A DNA stretch of 64,000 bases, from the NCBI GenBank assembly GCA_016630955.3, contig CM049995.1, positions 248,001-312,000 on the forward strand. The letters run 5' to 3'. The DNA comes from Didymella arachidicola (lineage: Eukaryota > Ascomycota > Dothideomycetes > Pleosporales > Didymellaceae). Below, piece after piece: positions 1 to 9,129 of the stretch. The translations under genes were made by a program, and so were the position numbers. How positions within the stretch are numbered: the stretch's first letter is position 1; each line of letters opens with the position of its first letter. Below the pieces are notes generated by a model. The model worked only from the letters and a program-made list of their open reading frames with translations. It did no database searches and was not told the origin of the DNA.

Positions 1-120
1 ATAGATTATATCTGTACACCTTATTGCAACCTAACCCCTTTAGCTTCCTGTTACCGTACTTATCCTTAAGAACTAATAGAACTAGTGCTTATAAGCTTTG
101 CTTAAAGCACAACTTTAATA
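1..120 (+). repeat. 5' LTR, last 120 bases, RIP-mutated
   Basis: Bases 1-120 align without gaps to 11285-11404, the end of the 3' LTR. By eye there are 17 differences, of which 16 are C-to-T or G-to-A in this copy and one is the reverse. The terminal CA of the LTR has become TA. The rest of this LTR lies outside the window. Confidence 0.85.
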
Positions 121-473
121 TTTAAAACACCCCTAAGATAAGTACTACCTTAGGATCCTATGCTACCCTAAGCAACTCTAACGTATTACGCCGTATAGCT
201 AATAACAATCTTAACATAGACAAGGAGGCAGCGGCCCCTGTCCCTACTAGTGTCTACCTAGTAGCTAAACCTAAGACCTTCGATAGTACTTGTAATAAGC
301 TAGAGGACTAGCTTATATAGCTTAACCTATTCTTTATGTTCTAAGGAGAACGCATCCTAGAAGAGAAATGTGTTACTTTAGTAGCCACCTTTATAAAGGA
401 TTAAGCATTTACTTAGATTAAGCTATTTATCCGCTGTTACTATAGAGAGGGCAATTTAACAGATATTAACCTA
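121..473 (+). pseudogene. Gypsy gag, N-terminal remnant
   Basis: Conceptual translation on the plus strand gives a gag-like stretch (a KPKTFDSTCNKLED-type motif followed by residues resembling LNLFFMF and GERILEEK) broken by several TAG/TAA codons at places where Trp or Gln is expected. The reading is interrupted at the TA at 472-473 by the pogo-like element A1 and resumes after 2307. It is non-coding today. The assignment as gag rests on position after the 5' LTR and on general resemblance to fungal Gypsy gag, not on a search. Confidence 0.6.
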
Positions 474-2307
474 ACGCTTTGTACGGCTGAATGGCGCACC
501 CTACTGAAATGGCGCGCTTTGTCGCACATTCACCTTTGCACCTTAATATCTCAACACTACAACAAGCAATTCAGGCGTGCGATGGCTTAGATTAATCCTC
601 TATCTCTGCTACATCTTTCTAGCAGGTGCGCTTATTGTGCCCGGTCTTGCCGCACGTCTTACAGCGACGTTTATTTTTACTGCTGCTACCTACCTGCGCA
701 CCACCTTCTTGTGCCTCAGCCTTAGCGTCTATCTCCTTTAGTATTTCCTCTGCCTCTGCCTGCAAGAGAGTCCCGCCTTCCTGAATCCGCTTCTTTTTGC
801 GCTTCTTACGCTTAGAAGCAGCCTCATTTACCTGCTCAAGCTTAGCTATCCTTGCCTCAAGCAGCGTGTGCGAATGGTCCCTCTTTACAGACCCCCTTTT
901 GACCTGCAGAACCATCTCAATAATTGAGTCAGGAGAGGAACTCTTATGTTCCCTTATCCTCTTGATTATTAGCGTTGTCTGGCTGTCAATTTCAATCGCG
1001 TTGGTTGGTGTTTTAGGTTGCCAGTTAGTAGGCCCTGGTAGAGGCGGTGTTGGCGTGCGAGGCTTGACTTCAAGCCTTGACAGCACCACCTCTGGGTTAA
1101 GTAGAACCAAGCCAGTTGCTTTAAAGCTTGATATAATGTTGCTCTTTGATATAGCCTTGTCGTATACTAGTTAAAACGTTGCTAAGAAGGTCTTTTTGTC
1201 CACATGGGTGATGTGACTGTCTGCCAAGCTTTTGATTTCCTTCTTATACGCCTGCTTTAGCGGGGCAAAACACCCAACGTCAAGTGGCTGCAGGATGTGA
1301 GAGGCGTGCGGAGGCATGCAGAGAGCAATAATCTTGCTTTCCTCGCAGAGGTTTTGGAATTCGAGTGACTTATGGCTCTCGTGGCCATCAATAATCAGCA
1401 GCCGATGGCTACCTACAGTAGCAGCCTCTGTATGCTGGATAAAGTGCTTTAGCCAGGCAAGGCCAAGCTCATTCGAGGTCCAGCCATTCTTGCTAACCCC
1501 AATCCTCTAATCCTTTGGGTTGTTAACGTACCAGGCCTTGTCGTGGTGCTTTGCTTTAAGGATAAAGAAGGGTGGGATAGACCAGCCCATCGCGTTGATA
1601 CAAGCGATCAGAGTTATCCACTCACGATCGCCAGGCTGGACGCTGAATGGTGCAAGACGTCTCTCAGAAGCAGTTGCTACCTTAATTGACCCTCCAACGC
1701 CTATCTGGAACCCAGTCTCGTCAAAGTTGTAGGTATCTTGCCCTAGGATGCCGTACTTGGCTTTGACATTGCGTACAAGGTCAAACCAGGGACTGATAAT
1801 AGCTGGATCGCTGCACAGGACTCTCCGGTAATCCCTTAGTCTAGAAATCTGAGACTTGATCTCAGGTTTCCGTCTGATAAACCGGTAGACCCAGTGTTCT
1901 CCAACCTTGCCTGCACTGCGAGCAGCCAGCAGTTGATCAGCCATCTCTCGCACGTAGGCAAGCGTAGGGCCAAAGCCTCGCGCGTCAAGCTTCCTTATGT
2001 ATTGAATAAGCACCTCCTCTTCTTGCCTTGTAAGCTTACACGCGTTAGGGTGGACAACGCGTTGAGAAGCTGGTTTGGCGCGTTGCCTTCGAAGGGTAGT
2101 TTCAGGCACGTTGTAGACAGCAGCAGCGCGTCGCTGGCTTAGATTCGCGTTTGATTTCATAGCTTTGATAGCAAGGTCAATTCTCTCTCCACGAGGAAGC
2201 AATTCAAGATTAATTTGTTGCGACATTGTTGGTGGTGGTTAAAAGTAGTGAGGTCTTGGCAAGGTGCGCCATTTCAGTGGGGTGCGCCATTCAGCCGTAC
2301 AAAGCGT
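474..2307 (-). mobile_element. Pogo-like DNA transposon A1 (1834 bp), decayed
   Basis: Both ends carry an inverted repeat starting ACGCTTTGTACGGCTGAATG, flanked by the dinucleotide TA on each side (472-473 and 2308-2309), the target duplication of Tc1/mariner/pogo elements. Each terminal repeat holds two direct copies of an ATGGCGCACC-like motif, probably the transposase binding sites. The length is exactly that of the intact copy at 29759-31592, so the copies differ by substitutions and not by net indels. It sits inside the gag region of the Gypsy element. The transposase reading frame is broken by stop codons. Confidence 0.9.
592..2226 (-). pseudogene. Pogo-family transposase pseudogene (copy A1)
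   Basis: The frame starts at the ATG at 2226 and is collinear with the 544-residue intact transposase at 29877-31511. It is open to about residue 239, then a Trp codon (TGG) has become TAG near 1508. A Gln codon has become TAA near 1171 and another Gln codon has become TAG at about 619. All three are C-to-T or G-to-A changes relative to the intact copy, as RIP would make. The N-terminal helix-turn-helix, the first catalytic Asp (motif NFDETGF) and the C-terminal zinc knuckle CKTCGKTGHNKRTC are still readable. There is no sign that any piece is functional. Confidence 0.85.
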
Positions 2308-3637
2308 TATAGATTAAAGACTTTAATCTATGTAAAGAGCAGATTCGCTAAGTGTTTAGAGTATACAACAAACCAACTATTGCTTAACGTAAGATTTAGC
2401 GCATTTAATAAACTGCGTCCGCTGCTAACTATACTACTAAGTTTTAGCAGATAGCTACGTTTACCGGCTAGGACAACATCACGCTAATAACTATGTTTAA
2501 ACAAGGCCTTAAGCCTAAGGTTAAAGAGGAACTTATATAGACTACTATAGTTACTAATACCTTTAACACACTAGTAAACAAAGTAATTAGTATTAATATT
2601 AAGCTCTATAACCTTTAATAAGAATTAAGAGAGGACCCTTATGCGCAAGTTGTAACCTAGGTCACTTGCCTACCCTAGGCTCTACGCAACTAGTAGCGCA
2701 ATAACAACTTCTGCTGTAGTTAGCGAAGTAACTATTACTAAGCTAATATAGAATGCTGTGTCTACAATAATACAAATAGTAGATACTATAGCCCTATAGC
2801 AATAGACCTCTCTAATATTAACAAAGGACCTAAACAATAGAATAAGAACAAGAAGGGTAGTAATAACTATAGTAATAAGTCTTTAGTAACTTGTTACAGC
2901 TATAGTAAGATAGGCTACTACGCTCGCAACTGTTATATAAAGAATAAAGTAATAAGGCAGCTTAACATGCTTGCTTATAATAATTGAAGTAACTAAGAGT
3001 AGGAGGTTGTTACCTATAAGATACGATGTCTTATAGAAAACCCTACTTCTAGACCTAATAATAACTACATTAAGGAGTCTAATAAGAATGCTTTAAATAA
3101 GCAAATTTGGTTACTAGTACCTTACCTAAGGACGAAATAGATCAATAATAATCCCTGCCGATACTATGTAGTAGAGTGCAACACTAGGAACAACAGTATT
3201 ATTATTAGCAAACAGTACTATAATTCTTTCTACTAACATAACAACAAGTACTACTCTAAAGAAGGAAAACGCCTAATTGTATATAACAAAATATAAGACA
3301 GTTAGGACATAATAGTCTTGTGCAACTAATCTACCTAGACTCTTATCTTCTAAGAACTTTAAATACTAATAATAAATTTTACTATTGTTAATAACATTCT
3401 AGAGCATAAGGGAGAAACGCTATTTGCTACTATCCGGACACTAAGTCTGCAGGATATCGCAGTTACCTATAAATAGATAATAGATAAAGATGTTGTACGG
3501 TTAAGATAGTATTTGCTTAGTAACCCTAAAGCACTTAAGCAATTTAATTAACAAGTAATTAATATAAGGAAGACTAATAAGGAATAGCATAAAGAAGACT
3601 TTATTTAGTAGAAGAAAAATAACTCTGCAATGCAATA
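2308..3637 (+). pseudogene. Gypsy gag C-terminal part and linker, RIP-damaged
   Basis: This very AT-rich stretch continues the gag reading interrupted at 473. The translation shows a gag-like segment (DNITLITMFKQGLKPKVKEE) and then a degenerate zinc knuckle (CYSYSKIGYYARNC at about 2891-2932) in which the expected His is Tyr, explained by a C-to-T change. Beyond it lies a linker with many stop codons that I cannot assign to a domain. Element B interrupts it at the TA at 3636-3637. Confidence 0.6.
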
Positions 3638-5501
3638 ACGTACCTCACGGGCGAGCGAGCCAACGGGCGAGCGAGCCACTTTTGCCAAGCCCCCACCAAA
3701 ACCTGACCCATTATGGCCCAAAACACTATACTTCGGCCCTGCAAGGTGCTGTACAGCCTAGAATATTATTTAGAGACCTCTTCTGCATCTTGCTTACACG
3801 TTCGCGCGTTATGCCCTGTCTGATTGCACCTTCCACAGCGCCTTTGGGTTGGCTCACCCTCTTGAGCGCGCACTTGCTTCTTTGCCCTCTTTCCATCACT
3901 ACGCGCCCTAAACTCCCCTAGAGCTATTAGTCGCTGGCCATCTTCAACTTTTAGTGTCCCTTCCTTCTGAACCCGCTTTCTTTTATGTGATTTTCGTCGC
4001 GTGGCGGCCTTATTAGCTGCTTGAAGCTCGCTGATTTCCTGTTGTGCCAAAACCAGCTTGTGCGCAATAATTGCTGCCCCCTTTGACACCTTCTCAAACG
4101 CCTCAACTATAGATGTAGGAGAGCTGTCTACATGCCTCTGAATCCTTGTCTTCACAAGCGTTGATTGCGACCCAAGTTCTAGTGTGTTACTGGGGGTTTG
4201 GGACTGCCAGGGCTCGTGATTGACAGGCAGTGGTGGTGATGGAGTCCGCAGTTTCACATCAAGGGCCATTATAACCCGTTCTGGGTCAAAAGGAACCAAT
4301 CCAGCACCTCGGAACCCTCCTTGGATGTTGCTAGCAGTAAATACTGCATTATAGGCTGCCTTAAAGCATGGTAGGAACTCAGTCTTTGTAATGTGGCTGA
4401 TCCGGTTGCGCATAAGCATTTCAGCTTGGCGCCCATACGCATGCTTTAAAGGGGCAAAACAGCCCACATCAAGTGGCTGTAGGAGGTGTGATGAGTGCGG
4501 AGGCATACATAGGGTAATAATCTTGTTATTCTTGCAGTATTGCTGGAATTGGAGCGATTCGTGGCTCTCGTGGCCGTCGATAATTAGCAGTCGGTGGGTA
4601 CCAACAGTACGCTCCTTTGTATGCGCGTCAAAGTGCTTCAACCACTTAAAACCAAGCTCATTAGTAGTCCAGCCGTTATCAGAGACTCCAATAACCCAAT
4701 CCTGGGGCAGGTCTTCATCCTTATACCAGCTAGAGAGGTGGTGACGCGCCTTAAAGATGATGAAGGGCGGAATAGCCCATCCTTTGGCATTAACGCCCTG
4801 TATGACTGTTGTCCACTCGCGGTTGCCTGCCTGGACTGTCTTTGGTCTTCCTCGTCTCTCTGAAGCTGTAACAACTGCTCCTGTAGAGATCTGGCCCATC
4901 ATGAAGCCTGTCTCATCGAAGTTGTACGTGTCGTCATCCTGGATGCCATACTTGGCTTTGATGTTGGCTACTAGGCTGAACCAGCCCTGCACAACCCCAG
5001 AATCCTCGCAGAGGGCTCGCTTGTAGTCATACCTGCGATTGAACTTCACTTTAAGCTCTGGTTGACGCTTTACGAACGTACTGGGCCAATTTGTGCCAAC
5101 AGGGCCCAGATTGCGCTCAGCGCGCAGAGAATTGGCCATAGTAGCCACATCTGCCAGCCGAGGGCCAAATCCTCGCCCGTCCAGCTCCAGTATGTGTTGA
5201 ACAATCACCCGCTCCTCATTGTTATCTAACCCTCGTGAGTTGGGCATAGTAACGCCTCGTGAAGGTCGTCCAGTGTGTCGATGGCTAAGTGTACTTCGGG
5301 GCACCCTGTAGATAGCTGCAGCGCGTCGCTGGGAGAGATTCGCGTCTTGTTTAAGAGCTTGAAGCGCAAGCTGTACCTAAGCTTCCTGAGACGCGTTAAT
5401 AATAGGTTGTTGTTGAGGCATTGGTGTGGAGAGGGTACTTTGGTGGGGGCTTGGCAAAAGTGGCTCGCTCGCCCGTTGGCTCGCTCGCCCGTGAGGTACG
5501 T
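3638..5501 (-). mobile_element. Pogo-like DNA transposon B (1864 bp)
   Basis: Inverted repeats begin ACGTACCTCACGGGCGAGCG at both ends and are flanked by TA (3636-3637 and 5502-5503). Within each terminal repeat the 13-mer GGGCGAGCGAGCC occurs twice in direct orientation. The element is inserted in the Gypsy linker and is only 28 bases from element C, with which it shares the first 14 terminal bases and the inner sequence CCACTTTTGCCAAG. The single transposase gene on the minus strand is nearly intact. Confidence 0.92.
3766..5421 (-). pseudogene. Pogo-family transposase with one early stop (copy B)
   Basis: The frame starts at the ATG at 5421 (MPQQQPIINASQEA) and meets TAG at codon 15, where relatives have Arg (element C) or Gln (element F). 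After this stop it is open to 3766 for about 536 more codons. It contains the helix-turn-helix region, a CENP-B/Tc5-like DNA-binding domain, the DDE domain with NFDETGF, IIDGHESH and QPLDVGCF motifs, and a C-terminal CCHC zinc knuckle (CGRCNQTGHNARTC). A later start would lose the first DNA-binding helices. One transition inactivates what is otherwise a full transposase, so this copy is young compared with the surrounding retroelement. Confidence 0.85.
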
Positions 5502-5529
5502 TAATAGTTAGACGATTACAACTTGTATA

Positions 5530-7394
5530 ACGTACCTCACGGGTAAGTGGGCCACCCTGTCTAGTGGGCCACTTTTGCCAAGACCACACCAAAACTCTCT
5601 CCCTACACTAATGCCTCAACAACAAGGTCAATCAGACGCGTTAAAAGAAGCTCGGATACAGCTTGCACTTCAAGCTATCAAACAGGATGCGAATCTCTCC
5701 CTGCGACGCGTTGCAGCTATCTTCAACGTGCCCCGAACTACACTAGCCCAACGACGCGCTGGACAGCCCTCAAGAGTTGATTCTATGCCTAGCCGACGGT
5801 ATCTGGATGAGCACGCAGAGGAGGCGATTGTTGATCACGTTCTCTACCTTATACAGCGAGGAGAACCCCCTCGCTTGTCAGATGTGGCTGATATGGCCAA
5901 TTTGCTGCGACAAGAGCGTGGAATGGCCCCTGTTGGCCGAAATTGGCCCAGTACGTTTGTAAAGCGTCAACCAAGGCTAAAAGTAAAGTTTAGTCGCAAG
6001 TATGACTACAAGAGAGCCCTCTGCGAGGATCCTAAGATAATACAGGGCTGGTTCAGCCTAGTAGCTAATGTCAAAGCTAAGTACGGCATTGTGGACGAAG
6101 ACACGTACAACTTTGACGAGACTGGCTTTGCAATGGGTCAGATTACCCCTAGAGCAGTGGTTGCAGACGTAGAGAACCGAGGACGAGCAAAGCAGATACA
6201 GCCAGGCAATAAGGAGTGGGCTACGTTAATCTTAGGCGTAAATGCTGCAGGGTGGGCTATTCCACCCTTTATTATCCTTAAAGCCAAAACCCACACCACC
6301 AACTGGTCTAAGGACAAAGATCTGCCCCAGGACTGGGTAATTGGGGTCTCTGAGAACGGCTGGACCAACAACGAGCTTGGTCTTGACTGGTTGAAGCACT
6401 TTAACAGGCATACTAAGGAGCGTACCTATGGGACCCACCGTTTGCTACTTATAGACGGCCATGAGAGCCACCAGGCCGCAGCATTCACCCAATACTGCAA
6501 AGAGAACAAGATTGTAACTCTTACAATGCCTGCGCACTCATCGCACCTCTTGCAGCCGCTTGATGTGGGTTGTTTTGCCCCTTTGAAGCGGGAGTACGGG
6601 CATCAGGTCAACAAGCTCTCGCGCAACCGGATCAACCACATAGACAAGCAGTCGTTCCTAGTATGCTTAAGAGCAGTATATAACGCGACTATCACCCCTA
6701 GCAACATCCAGGGAGGGTTCCGAGGCGCTGGATTGGTCCCCTTTGACCCAGAACGGGTCATATCAACCCTCAATGTGAGGCTGCGGACTCCATCACCCCA
6801 ACTACCTACCAACAACGAGCCCTGGCAGTCCCAAACCCCCAAAAACCTGCTTGAATTTCAGTCGCAATCAACTCTAATTCGAGACAAGTATAAGAGGCAG
6901 CAGGGCAGCTCACCTAATTCAGTGTATAGCGCGCTAGAGCACTATGCAAAGGGGGGAGCAAAGGTAGCGCACCAGCTTGCGTTGATGAGAAAGGAACGTG
7001 ATGAGCTTCGAGAGGCTCTAGCAGCTGCAACAGAGCGCAAATCACATAAAAGGAAGCGAATTCAAACAGGAGGGAGCATAACAGTTGAAGAGGCACAGCG
7101 TTCAACTGCTCTAAAGGAGTTTGGCGTGCGTGGTGATGGTAAGAAGCCAAAGAAGAGGATGCGCGCTGAAGGAGGTGAACTATCCCAACGACGGTGTGGA
7201 ACGTGCGGAGAGACAGGGCACAACGCGCGAACGTGTAAATAACACTTATCTACTATAGACCTTGCCAGGACGTCTTCCTCAGAACCCCCATACGCGAGGT
7301 ACTGTTACTATACTACAATTTAATGTGAAGTTTGGTGTGGTCTTGGCAAAAGTGGCCCACTAGACAGGGTGGCCCACTTACCCGTGAGGTACGT
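5530..7394 (+). mobile_element. Pogo-like DNA transposon C (1865 bp), intact
   Basis: Near-perfect inverted repeats starting ACGTACCTCACGGGTAAGTG end in TA duplications at 5528-5529 and 7395-7396. The terminal repeats again contain two direct copies of a short motif (AGTGGGCCAC). The transposase gene is uninterrupted and the element shows no RIP-like mutations although it lies in heavily mutated retroelement sequence, so it arrived after that RIP episode. Size and layout recall Molly of Parastagonospora nodorum, from memory only. Confidence 0.94.
5611..7242 (+). CDS. Pogo-family DDE transposase, intact (element C)
   Basis: This 543-residue protein would cut and paste element C. An N-terminal helix-turn-helix (about 10-50) is followed by a CENP-B/Tc5-type DNA-binding domain (about 65-130), then the DDE_1 catalytic domain with Asp169 (NFDETGF), Asp282 (LIDGHESH) and Asp318 (QPLDVGCF), spacing D-x35-D between the last two. 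A basic, partly coiled-coil tail ends in the CCHC zinc knuckle CGTCGETGHNARTC. I chose the ATG at 5611 because the reading upstream has no other ATG and reaches the terminal repeat. There is no intron. All catalytic motifs are present, so it is probably functional and could also act on elements B and F, whose termini are similar. Confidence 0.93.
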   Translation: MPQQQGQSDALKEARIQLALQAIKQDANLSLRRVAAIFNVPRTTLAQRRAGQPSRVDSMPSRRYLDEHAEEAIVDHVLYLIQRGEPPRLSDVADMANLLRQERGMAPVGRNWPSTFVKRQPRLKVKFSRKYDYKRALCEDPKIIQGWFSLVANVKAKYGIVDEDTYNFDETGFAMGQITPRAVVADVENRGRAKQIQPGNKEWATLILGVNAAGWAIPPFIILKAKTHTTNWSKDKDLPQDWVIGVSENGWTNNELGLDWLKHFNRHTKERTYGTHRLLLIDGHESHQAAAFTQYCKENKIVTLTMPAHSSHLLQPLDVGCFAPLKREYGHQVNKLSRNRINHIDKQSFLVCLRAVYNATITPSNIQGGFRGAGLVPFDPERVISTLNVRLRTPSPQLPTNNEPWQSQTPKNLLEFQSQSTLIRDKYKRQQGSSPNSVYSALEHYAKGGAKVAHQLALMRKERDELREALAAATERKSHKRKRIQTGGSITVEEAQRSTALKEFGVRGDGKKPKKRMRAEGGELSQRRCGTCGETGHNARTCK

Positions 7395-8660
7395 TACCTA
7401 AAGTTAAGACAAACCTAACTTTAACCAACAACCTACTATGCTAATATAGGGCGACACAGAACAACTCTATTAGGATATTAGGAACCTGCGCTATTCTTCA
7501 CTTCTAGCTATGCAGTGCTATTATAATGCCTATAAGGACTATAAACAATTTAAGTTAAACAGTAGATAGTTTCCTAGCAAACCTAAGGGTTGCAAAGACT
7601 ACTAGTAGGAATGTGCGAGGACTAATTGCATAGAACATGTCTAGGACAAGCGCACCAACCTCTACTTCCCTAGAGTCACAAGCGTAGAAGAAATATTAGA
7701 CATGCACCTAGTATAGAATAAAGAGTGCTACAGTTACGAGTAGGTAGAGTGCCTTAACCTAAAGTGTTAGAGACACTAGCTACTTAAGGACTAAAGCGGC
7801 TTAATACTTTAGGACGAGTCTTTTTTAAATATATAGCGAACGGACGCTAGAGACAACCTAGACAAGAGCTTTTACTTAACACGGTCTAGGGCTCCTAGAA
7901 TTAACGTTAGGATTCCTATAAGGCCTAGTCCCTTATTAAATTCCTTGTCGTGCTAGAAGGCATTAGGATAATAGCATTGTTGGACTTAGGAGCACAAAGC
8001 AACTATATGTCTTAATCTACTATTGCGCAAGTAGGCTTGCAGAAGCAAAGAAAGAAGGAACTATACCCTTTACAAGTAGCTAATAGAGAACTAATGCTAG
8101 GAGAGTTAACTGTAACCTACGAAGTAGTACAGCAACGTCTAAGAGTATTTAACTACAAGGAATTAATAGACCTAGATGTCTTAGGAACAGCCGCCTACGA
8201 TATTATATTAGGACTTCCTTAGTTAAGAGAGCATAATCTATAGATTAACTAGAAGAACCAGCGAATAACGCTTGAGTGTTACGGATTAGGTACACCGAGA
8301 CAGCGACCCGCGCAGCTTATAACGTAGCTGGTGGATAAGAAGGAGATTAACAACATCTCTTCGAACAAGACGCGCTAAGATAGAGCGGTCGACCGTGCAG
8401 ATACTAATTAGCCCTAGGATTACAAAGCGACAGTTAAGGAGGACAGTATAACTCCTAACATCCCGGACGAATATAGAGAGTTTATAGACCTCTTCCGCAA
8501 TAAGAAGACTGCGAAGGCATTACTGCAGCACCAGGAATGGGACCACGAGATTAAGCTCGAGGAAGGCAAGAAGCCTCTATTTGGGCCAATATACCAGATG
8601 TTAGAAAAGGAACTTAAGGAACTGCGCAACTACCTTAAGGAGAACCTTAACAAAGGATTT
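7395..8660 (+). pseudogene. Gypsy linker, protease and start of RT, RIP-damaged
   Basis: The translation resumes the linker cut by elements B and C. At about 7935-8030 there is an aspartic-protease-like segment (VLEGIRIIALLDLGAQSNYM; the usual DSG/DTG is DLG). A short open piece at 8037-8222 reads as the rest of the protease domain, ending YDIILGLP. At about 8470-8660 the N-terminal part of reverse transcriptase begins (KELRNYLKENLNKGF). Several TAG/TAA codons interrupt it. The reading is cut by the solo LTR at 8661 and continues at 9130. Confidence 0.7.
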
Positions 8661-9129
8661 TGTTGAAGTCGTACTTTAAGCAAAGCTCGTAAGCACTAAT
8701 TCTATTGGTTCTCGGGGATGAGTACGGTGACAGGAAGCCGAAGGGGTTGGTTGCAATAAGGTGTACAGATACGATCTGTCAGTCTTGAAAGCAAGGTAAC
8801 GATGAGTAGTACAGAGTAGACTGTCTAGCTCGAAGGTTGGGTTTGAGATCCAAAGACAAACTTGATAACTTAGGTTGAACACACACTGTAAGAGTTGTGT
8901 TCCTACTAGAATATATACTTAGTGGGAAAGCTAGAGTATCCCTTAATGCGCCTTGTTCCCTTGTAACTCGGGATGCATTGTCTTCCCGGGATGTGGTGGC
9001 ATCCTGTGATTCTTGGGATGACGCTTCTTGGCGGGATGTCGACGCATGTCACGTGACACGTGACACGCTGTCATCCAAGCGCTTGCCCCGCTTCCCATCA
9101 GTACCTTGTTTCCTTCAGAGATCGTAACA
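8661..9129 (-). repeat. Solo LTR (469 bp) with GATTT target duplication
   Basis: Read on the minus strand this is a complete LTR, starting TGTTACGATC and ending GACTTCAACA. It matches both ends of the 3' LTR at 10939-11404 but differs in the middle (U3) section. The five bases GATTT stand on both sides (8656-8660 and 9130-9134), so it is a true insertion reduced to a solo LTR by recombination. It splits the reverse transcriptase; without it and one GATTT copy the frame on both sides joins in register. It has no RIP signature. The U3-like part holds two overlapping palindromes of the CACGTG type near 9050-9067. Confidence 0.95.

Noticed and set aside
1316..1510. Plus-strand short frames inside the pogo-like elements
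   Set aside because: They repeat at equivalent places in related copies because the transposase gene lies on the other strand; they carry no motif.
5504..5527. Possible attachment or regulatory site between elements B and C
   Set aside because: The short stretch is simply retrotransposon sequence left between two insertions; it continues on both sides.
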